Under the pieces are notes generated by a model that saw nothing but the letters and a program-made list of their open reading frames with translations, made no database searches and had not been told where the DNA came from. Positions 1 through 8,020 of a stretch of 29,135 nucleotides of DNA are shown here, piece by piece. The DNA is from Dongia_A sp044226685 (GTDB lineage Bacteria > Pseudomonadota > Alphaproteobacteria > Dongiales > Dongiaceae): positions 1-29,135 of the forward strand of contig JBGAGP010000051.1 of the NCBI GenBank assembly GCA_044226685.1, in the 5' to 3' direction. Position numbers and translations under genes: made by a program. Within the stretch, counting starts at the first letter, position 1, and the number at the start of each line of letters is the position of its first letter.

Positions 1-1
1 C

Positions 2-2293
2 GGAGCCGCCGCGCGCATGGCGGCGCTCCTGGGCGAGGAGGTCGGCGCGACGGTCGGCTACCGCGTGCGCCTCGACCGCAAGGTGGGAGCGAAGACGCGG
101 ATCGAGGCGGTGACCACCGGGTTGTTCCTGCGCCAGCTCCAGGGCGATCCCGCTTTGCCCGGCGTGGCGGCCATCCTGTTCGACGAGTTCCACGAGCGCA
201 GCATCGAGGGCGACATGGCGCTGGCCTTCGCGCTGGAAGCCCAGGCGGCGCTGCGCGCGGACCTGCGCCTGCTGGTGATGTCGGCGACCCTCGATGGCGA
301 GAGCGTCGCGGCGCGCCTGCCGGGGGCGAAGCGGCTGCGCAGCGAGGGGCGCAGCTTTCCGGTCGAGACCATCCATCTGGGCGACGATTCCGCGTCGCGA
401 CTGGAAGACCGCATGGCGGGTGCGATCCACCGCGCCCTCGGCGAACAGCAGGGCGACATCCTCGCCTTCCTGCCCGGCACGGCGGAGATCCGCCGCACGC
501 AGGAGCGCATCGTGGCGCCGGAGTGCAGCGTGCTGCCGCTCTACGGCGATCTGCCTTTGGCGGAACAGGACCGCGCCATCCGCCCCGACGCGCAGGGCCG
601 GCGCAAGATCATCCTGGCGACTTCCATCGCGGAAACCTCGCTCACCATCGACGGCGTGCGCGTGGTGGTGGATTGCGGGCTGAAGCGCAGCCCGCGCTTC
701 GACGCGTCGAGCGGCATGTCGAAGCTGACGACGATCAAGGCCTCGCTGGCGGCGGCGGCGCAACGGCGCGGCCGCGCCGGCCGCACCGCGCCGGGCGTGT
801 GCTACCGACTTTGGAGTGCCGCCAGCGAGCGGGCGCTGCCGCAATTCGATGCGCCGGAGATCGTCGATGCCGATCTGGCGCCGCTGGCCTTGGAGCTGGC
901 GGTCTGGGGCATCGCCGATCCCGCGACACTGATGCTGCTGACCCCGCCGCCCGAGGCGGCGCTGCAGCAGGCGCGCGACCTGCTGCGCCAGCTCGAGGCG
1001 ATCGACGCGAGCAACGCGGCGACCGCGCATGGCCGGCGCATGGCCGAGCTCGGCCTGCATCCGCGCCTGGCGCATATGATGGTGCGGGCCAGGGAGCGCG
1101 GCCTGGGCGATCTCGCCTGCGACATCGCCGCCACCTTGAGCGAGCGCGACATGCTGAAGGGGCGCGAGATCGATGTCGACCTGCGCCACCGGGTGCAGCT
1201 GCTGCGGGGCGAGTCCAACGATCCCGCCATCGACCGCAACCAGCGGTCCCGCATCCGGCAATCGGCGCAGGATTGGCGCCGGCAACTGGGCGTGGCGAAG
1301 GATGCCGCCGCCTCGCCGGCGCAATGCGGCGCGGTGCTGGCGCTGGCCTATCCCGACCGCCTGGCGCAGCAGCGTGGGCAGATCGGGCAGTTCCGCCTGA
1401 GCAACGGGCGCGGCGCGGTGTTGCCGGCGGCCGATCTCCTGGCCAAGGAGGATTTCCTCGCCATCGGTTCCCTCGACGGTGCCGCGCGCGAGGCCCGCGT
1501 GTTCCTGGCCGCCCCGATCAGCCTGGCCGAGATCGAGGAGGATTTCGCGGCGCAGATCGAAACCGCGACGATCCTCGCCTGGAACCCGCGCGCCGAGCAG
1601 GTCGAGGCGAAGACCCAGCGCAAGCTGTGGGCCCTGGTGCTGGAGGAGAAGCCGCTGAAGAACCCGCCGGCCGAGGCGGTGGCGGCGGCGATGATCGAAG
1701 GCATCCGGGCGATGGGCCTCGCCGCCTTGCCCTGGAGCGAGGCCGCGCGCAATTTGCAGGCGCGCATCGCCTTCCTGCGCCGCGCCGGCGACACATCGCA
1801 GGACTGGCCGGATTTGAGCGACGAAGCCCTGCTGGCGAGCCTTGAAGACTGGTTGGCGCCCTATCTCGCCGGCAAGACGCGCCGCGCGCATCTGGCCGAT
1901 CTCGACCTGCACGACGCGCTGCTGGCGCGGCTCGACTGGAAAGCGCGCCAGGCGCTGGACGATCTGGCGCCGACGCATCTCACGGTGCCCAGCGGTTCGC
2001 GCGTGCCGATCGACTACCGATCGGGCGAAGTGCCGGTGCTGGCGGTGCGGCTGCAGGAGATGTTCGGCGCCACCGACACGCCGCGCCTGGCCGGCGGCCG
2101 GGTGCAGATCCTGCTGCACCTGCTGTCGCCCGCCCGCCGCCCGCTGCAGGTGACGCGCGACCTCAAGGGCTTCTGGGAAGGCTCCTATCGCGCGGTGAAG
2201 GCCGAGATGAAGGGCCAGTATCCGAAGCACTACTGGCCCGACGATCCGCTCCAGGCCGAGCCGACCGCGCGGGCGAAACCGCGCGCCAGGTGA
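2..2293 (+). CDS. hrpB: ATP-dependent RNA helicase HrpB, 5'-truncated by the window edge
   Basis: This is a DEAH-box NTP-dependent helicase of the HrpB family, cytoplasmic; its RNA substrate is poorly known. The frame is already open at base 2. The first residues (GAARAMAALLGEE, then VGYRVR) match the segment that follows motif I in HrpB, so the Walker A region and true start lie outside the window; the ATG at 17 is internal. Visible motifs, counted from that ATG: motif II as DEFH at residues 56-59, motif III SAT near 90, and motif VI QRRGRAGR near 250. The C-terminal third carries the HrpB-specific domain, ending in a RDLKGFW...YPKHYWPDDP block, which separates HrpB from HrpA. The visible part is about 763 residues, consistent with a full protein of about 820. 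The downstream gene is convergent. The family call is secure. Confidence 0.93.
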   Translation, partial: GAAARMAALLGEEVGATVGYRVRLDRKVGAKTRIEAVTTGLFLRQLQGDPALPGVAAILFDEFHERSIEGDMALAFALEAQAALRADLRLLVMSATLDGESVAARLPGAKRLRSEGRSFPVETIHLGDDSASRLEDRMAGAIHRALGEQQGDILAFLPGTAEIRRTQERIVAPECSVLPLYGDLPLAEQDRAIRPDAQGRRKIILATSIAETSLTIDGVRVVVDCGLKRSPRFDASSGMSKLTTIKASLAAAAQRRGRAGRTAPGVCYRLWSAASERALPQFDAPEIVDADLAPLALELAVWGIADPATLMLLTPPPEAALQQARDLLRQLEAIDASNAATAHGRRMAELGLHPRLAHMMVRARERGLGDLACDIAATLSERDMLKGREIDVDLRHRVQLLRGESNDPAIDRNQRSRIRQSAQDWRRQLGVAKDAAASPAQCGAVLALAYPDRLAQQRGQIGQFRLSNGRGAVLPAADLLAKEDFLAIGSLDGAAREARVFLAAPISLAEIEEDFAAQIETATILAWNPRAEQVEAKTQRKLWALVLEEKPLKNPPAEAVAAAMIEGIRAMGLAALPWSEAARNLQARIAFLRRAGDTSQDWPDLSDEALLASLEDWLAPYLAGKTRRAHLADLDLHDALLARLDWKARQALDDLAPTHLTVPSGSRVPIDYRSGEVPVLAVRLQEMFGATDTPRLAGGRVQILLHLLSPARRPLQVTRDLKGFWEGSYRAVKAEMKGQYPKHYWPDDPLQAEPTARAKPRAR

Positions 2294-2320
2294 GGCGCAA
2301 GCGTCGACATATTCTCCTTC

Positions 2321-2452
2321 GTCACCCCGGGCTTGACCCGGGGTCCACCGTGCCGCTCGCAAGGACGGAGGAGAGATGCGCTGCGAGGGCGCCGCTGTCT
2401 CACAATGGTCCGTACGGCGGCGGAATGGGTCCCGGGTCAAGCCCGGGATGAC
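2321..2452. repeat. Inverted pair of REP-like palindromic elements
   Basis: In the 210-base gap between hrpB and the NUDIX gene there are two near-identical 26-base elements in opposite orientation, at 2321-2346 and 2427-2452. Each contains the imperfect palindrome CCCGGGCTTGACCCGGG, and the second is close to the reverse complement of the first. Each can form a hairpin, and the pair can form a larger cruciform or stem-loop between two convergent genes. This sequence type is common as an intergenic repeat in alphaproteobacteria. Nothing else is recognisable in the gap. A role in transcription termination or mRNA 3'-end protection is inference. Confidence 0.75.
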
Positions 2453-2503
2453 GATCGAGTGGGGTGATGGAGCTGCGCGTCCTGGAGTCCCGCGCGCCTC
2501 GGG

Positions 2504-3064
2504 CTAGAAATCCCCGGTCTCGCCCGGCGGGTTGGTGAAGGCGGCGAAATCCTTCAGGTGCTTGCTGTCGCTGAACTGATGCAGCGCCCACCGCACGGAC
2601 GGGAAGGCGAGGTCGTCCCAGGGAATCTCGTCGAACCTGAACAGGCCGACCTCCAGGCTCTCCGGCCCGGCGCTGACCTCATCGTTCACCAGGCGGGCGC
2701 GGTACATAAGTTGCACCTGGCTGATGCGCGGGACCGTATACACGGCGAGCAGGGTCTCGATCTCGATCTTCGCGCGTGCTTCTTCCCACGCCTCGCGCGC
2801 GGCGCCCGCCGTCACCGTCTCATGCAGCTCGAGGAATCCGGCGGGCAGCGTCCAATGTCCCTTGCGCGGGTTGATGGCGCGGCGGCAGAGCAGCACGCGG
2901 TCGCCCCAATGGCAAACGGCGCCGACCACGATCTTCGGGTTCTCGTAATTGACGAAGCCGCAATCGGCGCAGACCTGGCGCACCAGATTGTCGCCGTCCG
3001 GCACCTTGCGGACGAAATTCGCGGTGGCCGGAAACGGCGCCGAAGGCTTGCTCTCGCTGCTCAT
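2504..3064 (-). CDS. NUDIX hydrolase with N-terminal CxxC motif
   Basis: This 186-residue protein is predicted to hydrolyse a nucleoside diphosphate linked to another group; the substrate cannot be told from sequence. The Nudix box is complete: G76, E82, R90-E91 and E94-E95 fit GX5EX7REUXEE, with R instead of the usual G after it. An N-terminal segment carries a C32-x2-C35 pair followed by FVNYENPKIVVG, a zinc-ribbon-like lead seen in COG1051-type and NADH-pyrophosphatase-like NUDIX proteins. Only one cysteine pair is obvious, so zinc binding is doubtful. The start at 3064 has no strong ribosome-binding site, but the frame begins naturally there. It is divergent from the FecR-domain gene (113-base shared upstream region) and convergent with hrpB, so probably a single-gene unit. 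Confidence 0.88.
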   Translation of the reverse strand: MSSESKPSAPFPATANFVRKVPDGDNLVRQVCADCGFVNYENPKIVVGAVCHWGDRVLLCRRAINPRKGHWTLPAGFLELHETVTAGAAREAWEEARAKIEIETLLAVYTVPRISQVQLMYRARLVNDEVSAGPESLEVGLFRFDEIPWDDLAFPSVRWALHQFSDSKHLKDFAAFTNPPGETGDF

Positions 3065-3177
3065 GATTGCAGTCTGGCCGAGCGCCGCGGTGCTGACAAG
3101 ATGCCTAGGCCGATCAACGCTTTGTTAAACGCGCGGGGCTGTAATGACCGGGTCGTATCCGCTGTCCTGGATTCCGC

Positions 3178-3993
3178 ATGCGTCCGGCCTTTCGCCTCAT
3201 CTCTTGCACCCTTGCCCTCGGACTGTGGGCCGGCGCCGCGCTGGCGGCGAGCCCGTCGGCACCGCCGGTCGGCGCGGCACGGGTCATCGTCGCCGAGGTC
3301 TCGGCAGAGGCCGCCAACGCGTCCCGGCTGCTCGCGGTGGACGATCCCGTGCAGTTCAACGAGCTGATTGCCACGCGAACGAAAGCGGCGGCGGTTCTGG
3401 CGCTGGCCGACGGGACCGAGCTGGCGATGGGCGAGAACGCGCAGGTCCGGCTCGACGACTTCGTGCTCGGCGACGGCGCCGAGGCGCGGCTGTCGCTGAC
3501 CCTGAATCTGGGCGCCCTGCGCTTCGCCACCGGCAACCTGCCGAAGCCGGCCTATGCCATCCGCACGCCGCAGGCGACGCTGGCGGTGCGTGGCACGGTG
3601 TTCGACCTGGCGGTGGGCGAGGACGGCGCCACCTATGTGGCGGTGAGCGAGGGCGCAATCACCGTCACGACCGCGAGCGGCCAGAGCATCGACGTGCCGG
3701 CGGGCCAGTCGCTCGCCATCGACGCGCTGGGCGTCGCCGATCTGCCGCGCCCGGCCGCGCTGGCGCCGCTGGGGCCGCTGCCGGCGAAGCTGGCGGCGAT
3801 GGACCAGACCCTGGCCGAGCATCTTGCCGAGCTCGACGAGGCCGCCTTGCGCGATCTCTCGGTGCTCGATCCCAGCCGCACCCTGGCGCATGACCTGCCC
3901 GGCGCCGATCTCAAGGACCGGCCGAGCCTCGATCCGAAGAACAAGCCCGACAGGGATAAGATGGGCGGCAAGGACAGGCCGGGCAAACGCTGA
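3178..3993 (+). CDS. Exported FecR-domain protein
   Basis: This 271-residue protein has a typical Sec signal peptide (charged MRPAFR, hydrophobic stretch, ALA site near residue 23). A FecR domain spans about residues 50-185, seen in the blocks VLALADGTELAMGENAQVRLD, LNLGALRFATG, AIRTPQATLAVRGTVFDL and SEGAITVTTASG. The C-terminal third is charged and ends in a lysine/aspartate-rich disordered tail. Classical FecR is an inner-membrane anti-sigma regulator with an N-terminal cytoplasmic domain; that domain and a partner ECF sigma gene are absent here, so this is a free periplasmic FecR-domain protein. Such proteins are often found with CHASE2-domain cyclases, and one of those lies 13 kb downstream; any link is inference. 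Two other long frames across this locus on the minus strand lack recognisable motifs. Confidence 0.85.
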   Translation: MRPAFRLISCTLALGLWAGAALAASPSAPPVGAARVIVAEVSAEAANASRLLAVDDPVQFNELIATRTKAAAVLALADGTELAMGENAQVRLDDFVLGDGAEARLSLTLNLGALRFATGNLPKPAYAIRTPQATLAVRGTVFDLAVGEDGATYVAVSEGAITVTTASGQSIDVPAGQSLAIDALGVADLPRPAALAPLGPLPAKLAAMDQTLAEHLAELDEAALRDLSVLDPSRTLAHDLPGADLKDRPSLDPKNKPDRDKMGGKDRPGKR

Positions 3994-4022
3994 GTCCGCG
4001 CCGGCCGCGCGCCGTTGCGCCT

Positions 4023-5216
4023 TCAGCGCTTGAGCGCGGCAACCCCGGGCAAGTCCTTGCCCTCAAGCCATTCCAGGAACGCACCGCCGGCGGTCGAGAC
4101 ATAGGAGAAGCTCGCCTCGACGCCCGCCTGGGCCAGGGCTGCGACGGTGTCGCCGCCGCCGGCGACCGTCAGCAGGGCGCCGGACTTGGTGAGCCGCGCC
4201 GCCTCGCGCGCCACCGCGACGGTCGCCTGGTCGAAGGGCGGCGTCTCGAAGGCGCCCAAGGGGCCGTTCCATACCAGCGTCTTGCAGCGCGCCATCTCGG
4301 CATTGATGACGGCGACGCTCTGCGGCCCGACATCGAGGATCATCTGTTCCGCCGGCACCTGGGTTGCCGGCACCACCCTGGTCGGTGGATTGGCCTTGAA
4401 CTCCGCTGCCACCACGGCATCGACGGGCAGCAGGATCCGGCAGTTGCGCGCCTTGGCCTTGTCCAGGATCTCGCGCGCCGTGCCGGCCAGGTCGCGCTCG
4501 GCCAGGGATTTGCCGATCTCGGCGCCTTGCGCGAACAGGAAGGTGTTGGCCATGCCGCCGCCGATCACCAGGCAATCGACCTTGCCCACCAGGTTGCCGA
4601 GCAAGTCGAGCTTGGTGGATACCTTGGCGCCGCCCACCACCGCCATGACCGGGCGCTTGGGATGCTCGAGTGCCGCCTGCAGGTGGCTGAGCTCGGCCTG
4701 CATCAGCAGCCCGGCCGCCGCCGGCAAGAGCCGCGCAATGGCCTCGGTCGAGGCATGCGCCCGGTGGGCGCAGGAGAAGGCGTCGTTGACATAGAGATCG
4801 CCGAGGTTGGCCAGTTGTTTGGCGAAGGCCGGATCGTTTGCCTCCTCGGCGTCGTGGAAGCGCAGGTTCTCCAGCAGCAGCACCTCGCCGTCGCGCAGCG
4901 CCTTGACCGCGGTCTCGGCCGGGGCGCCGACGCAATCGCCGGCGAAGGCGACCTTGCGGCCCAAGGCCTGGCCCAGCGGCTCGACCAGCGGCTGCAGCGA
5001 CATGTCCGGCACGCGCTTGCCCTTGGGCCGGCCGAAATGCGACAGCACGATGACCTTGGCGCCCTTGGCGCTGAGCGCCTTCAGGGTTTCCGCCGAGCGC
5101 TCGATGCGGGTCGCGTCGGTGACCTTGCCGTCCTTCATCGGCACGTTCAGGTCGCAGCGCACCAGCACGCGCTGGCCCTTGACGGCGAGATCGTCGAGCG
5201 TGCGGAAATTGGCCAT
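4023..5216 (-). CDS. pgk: Phosphoglycerate kinase
   Basis: Catalyses 1,3-bisphosphoglycerate + ADP to 3-phosphoglycerate + ATP in glycolysis, and the reverse in gluconeogenesis or the Calvin cycle. The 397 residues match the family length. Signature blocks, in order: RCDLNVP (20-26), LSHFGRPKG (58-66), LLENLRFH (114-121), DAFSCAHRAHAST (145-157), GGAKVSTK (195-202), WNGPLGAFE (316-324) and the nucleotide-loop GGGDT (353-357). The start at 5216 is chosen because GGGGAGG lies 8 bases upstream (5225-5231 on the plus strand) and MANFRTLDDL is the usual N-terminus; a frame extension to 5291 adds unrelated residues. In many alphaproteobacteria pgk sits next to gap and fba; here it stands alone between a convergent FecR-domain gene and a divergent dehydrogenase. 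Confidence 0.97.
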   Translation of the reverse strand: MANFRTLDDLAVKGQRVLVRCDLNVPMKDGKVTDATRIERSAETLKALSAKGAKVIVLSHFGRPKGKRVPDMSLQPLVEPLGQALGRKVAFAGDCVGAPAETAVKALRDGEVLLLENLRFHDAEEANDPAFAKQLANLGDLYVNDAFSCAHRAHASTEAIARLLPAAAGLLMQAELSHLQAALEHPKRPVMAVVGGAKVSTKLDLLGNLVGKVDCLVIGGGMANTFLFAQGAEIGKSLAERDLAGTAREILDKAKARNCRILLPVDAVVAAEFKANPPTRVVPATQVPAEQMILDVGPQSVAVINAEMARCKTLVWNGPLGAFETPPFDQATVAVAREAARLTKSGALLTVAGGGDTVAALAQAGVEASFSYVSTAGGAFLEWLEGKDLPGVAALKR

Positions 5217-5348
5217 GTCGCATACCTCCCCGGGCATCAAGCGGCGCGAAAGCGCCGATGTTCCACAGCGGGCGCGGAAATGCAACGCCACGGATGACGC
5301 AATGGCGCCGCGGGCCTATGATTCGCGCCGACTGAAGCGGGAGTCCGC

Positions 5349-6125
5349 ATGACCTATCGCCATGCCTTGATCACCGGCGCTTCGAGCGGCATCGGCGCCG
5401 CCTTCGCCCGCGCCTTGCCACGCGCGACGGGGCTGCTGCTGACCGGGCGCGACCGCGAGCGGCTGGCGCAGCTCGCCGCCGAGCTGGCGCTGAACAACCG
5501 CCCGGTCCGCACCATCGCCGCCGACCTGTCGACGGTCGAGGGCCGCCAGGCGGTGATCCGCGCGGCGGAGGAGCAGCCGATCGACCTGCTGGTCAACAAT
5601 GCCGGGCTCGGCTGGCTCGGCCCGGTGGCGGAGAACCCGCCGGGGCGCGAGGCGGAGATGGTCCAGGTCAATGTCGCCGCGCCGGTGGAGATCACCCGCG
5701 CTTTGCTGCCGGGCATGATCCGGCGGGCGCGCGAGCGTGGCGAGCGGGCCGGCGCCATTTTCGTCGCCAGCGCCGCCGCCTTCATGCCGATCCCGATGTT
5801 CGCCACCTATGCCGCCAGCAAGGCCTTCCTGCTGCACTATGCCGAGGCCTTGGCGGAGGAACTGGCCCAGGACCCGGTCGATGTGCTGGCGCTCTGCCCG
5901 GGGGCGACCCAGACCCGCTTCTTCGAGCGCGCCCATGTGGCGCCGGGCGGCGTGCCGGTGACCCACGAGGCCGAACGGGTGGCCCGCGAGGGGCTGCAGG
6001 CCCTGGGGCGCCGGGTGGTGCATGTGGTGGGGCCGGGCAACTACCTGGCGACCGCCGCGGCGCGCTTCCTGCCCCGGCGCTTCGTCACCGCCGCGGCCGA
6101 GCGGGCCATGCGCCGCTGGCGCTGA
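5349..6125 (+). CDS. Short-chain dehydrogenase/reductase (classical SDR)
   Basis: This 258-residue NAD(P)-dependent oxidoreductase has a Rossmann fold. The cofactor motif TGASSGIG is at 9-16 and NNAG at 83-86. Catalytic residues S141, Y154 and K158 (YAASK) have the standard spacing. The sequence after the active site (CPGATQTRFFE) and the C-terminus resemble the DltE/YqjQ-like SDR group often annotated only as SDR family oxidoreductase; the substrate is unknown. GGGAG lies about 7 bases upstream of the ATG. It is divergent from pgk, with 132 bases between them, and is followed by a 179-base gap before the beta-oxidation genes, so it is probably its own transcript. Confidence 0.9.
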   Translation: MTYRHALITGASSGIGAAFARALPRATGLLLTGRDRERLAQLAAELALNNRPVRTIAADLSTVEGRQAVIRAAEEQPIDLLVNNAGLGWLGPVAENPPGREAEMVQVNVAAPVEITRALLPGMIRRARERGERAGAIFVASAAAFMPIPMFATYAASKAFLLHYAEALAEELAQDPVDVLALCPGATQTRFFERAHVAPGGVPVTHEAERVAREGLQALGRRVVHVVGPGNYLATAAARFLPRRFVTAAAERAMRRWR

Positions 6126-6191
6126 TCCGACTGCCGCCACCCGCCGGTGAACTGGGGCCTTGAATCCCCCCGCCCTGATCCCCTTGTTAAC

Positions 6192-6205
6192 CAAACATTT
6201 GTTTC
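6192..6205. promoter_or_regulatory. PsrA-like operator upstream of the beta-oxidation cluster
   Basis: The palindrome CAAACATTTGTTTC, 100 bases before the ligase start, fits the published PsrA consensus (G/C)AAAC-N2-4-GTTT(G/C) with a 4-base spacer. PsrA is a TetR-family repressor of beta-oxidation genes that responds to long-chain acyl ligands in pseudomonads. It lies in an unusually A/T-rich patch (6182-6213, including TTGTTAACC) of an otherwise very GC-rich region, as expected for a promoter. No regulator gene is nearby, so the actual binding protein is unknown. Confidence 0.45.
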
Positions 6206-6304
6206 TTCTTGAACAGGATGCGACCATACCGGCTGCTGCGCCGGTGCATCCCCCAGGATCAGGCCCCCGGTCAGGCGGGCTCAGGCGGGGGATCAGGAGG
6301 CAAG

Positions 6305-8020
6305 ATGGCCCTCGCCGCGCCCAACATGGCGCCTTGGCCCTGGCAGAACAGCTACCCGCCAGGGATCGATTGGGACGCGCGGATTCAGCCGAGGCCGCTC
6401 TATCGCCTGCTGGATGACGCGGCGGCGAAGCATGGCGACAAATCCTGCATCGATTTCCTCGATCGCCGCTGGAGCTACGCCGAGATCAAGGGGCTCGGCG
6501 ACCGCTTCGCCCACGGCCTGGTCGATCTGGGAGTGAAGCCGGGCGACCGCGTCGGCCTGTTCCTGCCCAACTGCCCGTATTTCGTCATCGCCTATTTCGG
6601 CATCCTGAAGGCCGGCGGCGTGGTGGTGAACTTCAACCCGCTCTATGCCGAGCGCGAGATCGAGCACCAGATCATGGATTCCGGCATCACCATCATGGTG
6701 ACGCTGGGTCTGGAAGCCCTGGTGGCCAAGCTGCGCCCGCAATTCGAGCGTACGGCGCTGCGCCGCATCATCGTCTGCTCGCTGCCCAAGGCCCTGCCCT
6801 TCGCCAAGCGGCTGTTCGCCCCCTTCGCCATGTCGCGGCAACTGGCGAAGACCGAGGGCGACGTGCATTTCATCCCCTTCGACGAGCTCACCGACAATGA
6901 CGGCGCGGTGAACCCGCCGGAGATCGACCCCACGAAGACGCTGGCCCTGCTGCAATATACCGGCGGCACCACCGGCATCGCCAAGGGGGCGGCGCTCAGC
7001 CACGCCAATGTCGACGCCAACGCGCAGCAGGTGACCCTGTGGTTCTCCGACTGCCCGGAGGCCGCGACGCGCTCGGTCGGCATCCTGCCGCTGTTCCACG
7101 CTTTCGCCATGACCTGCGTGATGAACTGGTCGCTGTCGGTCGGCGCCGAAATGGTGCTCGTCCCCCGCTTCCAGCCGGAAGGCCTGCTGAAGCTGATCGA
7201 CAAGAAGAAACCGACGGCCTTCTGCGCCGTGCCGACCCTGTTCACCGCGCTCAGCAACACGCCGGACATCGACAGCTACGATTTGAGCTCGATCAAGATG
7301 ATCATCTCCGGCGGCGCGCCCTTGCCCATGGAGGTGCGCCAGGATTTCGAGCGCCGCACGGGTGCCCGCATCGTCGAAGGCTACGGCCTGTCGGAGGCCT
7401 CGCCCGTCACCTGTGTCAACCCGCCTTCGACCGGCGGCAAGCCGGGCTCCATCGGCCTGCCGCTGCCGGGCACGATCTGCGAGGCGCTGTCGCTGGAGGA
7501 CCGCAAGACGCCGGTGAAACCCGGCGAGATCGGCGAATTGACCTTCCGCGGGCCGCAGGTGATGACCGGATACTGGAAACGCCCGGATGCGACGGCGGAG
7601 ACCATCATCGACGGCAGGCTGCATACCGGCGATGTCGGCCGCGTCGATGCCGACGGCTATGTCTTCATCACCGACCGGCTGAAGGAGATGATCATCGCCT
7701 CCGGCTTCAAGATCTATCCGCGCAACGTGGAAGAGGCGATCTACGCCCATCCATCGGTGAAGGAGTGCGCGGTGATCGGCGTCGGCGACGCCTATCGCGG
7801 CCAGACGGTGAAGGCGGTGATCGCGCTGAAAACCGGCGCCACCCTCGCCATCGAGGAGCTCAACCGCTTCCTGTCCGACAAGCTCTCGCCCATCGAGATC
7901 CCGAAGATCGTCGAGTTCCGCGACGAGCTGCCGAAGACGGCGGTGGGCAAGATCCAGAAGAAGATTCTCATCGACGAAGAACGGGCCAAGGCGGCCCTGC
8001 AGACGGAGATTTCAAAATGA
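6305..8020 (+). CDS. fadD: Long-chain fatty acid-CoA ligase (AMP-forming)
   Basis: Activates a carboxylic acid to its acyl-CoA through an acyl-adenylate, the entry step of beta-oxidation. The 571-residue ANL-family protein shows the P-loop YTGGTTGIAKGA near residue 218, YGLSE near 359-363, TGD near 440 followed by a DGYVFITDRLKEMI hinge block, and the C-terminal lysine in TAVGKIQKK near 548. The start at 6305 is preferred because AGGAGG (6295-6300) sits just upstream and MALAAPNMAPWPWQ is a plausible N-terminus; a frame extension to 6209 adds a basic, non-conserved leader. It overlaps the thiolase by four bases (ATGA), indicating translational coupling. Acyl chain length cannot be told: FadD-like and PimA-like (dicarboxylate) ligases share these motifs. 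Confidence 0.92.
   Translation: MALAAPNMAPWPWQNSYPPGIDWDARIQPRPLYRLLDDAAAKHGDKSCIDFLDRRWSYAEIKGLGDRFAHGLVDLGVKPGDRVGLFLPNCPYFVIAYFGILKAGGVVVNFNPLYAEREIEHQIMDSGITIMVTLGLEALVAKLRPQFERTALRRIIVCSLPKALPFAKRLFAPFAMSRQLAKTEGDVHFIPFDELTDNDGAVNPPEIDPTKTLALLQYTGGTTGIAKGAALSHANVDANAQQVTLWFSDCPEAATRSVGILPLFHAFAMTCVMNWSLSVGAEMVLVPRFQPEGLLKLIDKKKPTAFCAVPTLFTALSNTPDIDSYDLSSIKMIISGGAPLPMEVRQDFERRTGARIVEGYGLSEASPVTCVNPPSTGGKPGSIGLPLPGTICEALSLEDRKTPVKPGEIGELTFRGPQVMTGYWKRPDATAETIIDGRLHTGDVGRVDADGYVFITDRLKEMIIASGFKIYPRNVEEAIYAHPSVKECAVIGVGDAYRGQTVKAVIALKTGATLAIEELNRFLSDKLSPIEIPKIVEFRDELPKTAVGKIQKKILIDEERAKAALQTEISK

Noticed and set aside
6209..6304. Upstream start for the acyl-CoA ligase at 6209
   Set aside because: The added 32 residues are basic and glycine-rich with no conservation, and AGGAGG sits just before the 6305 ATG.
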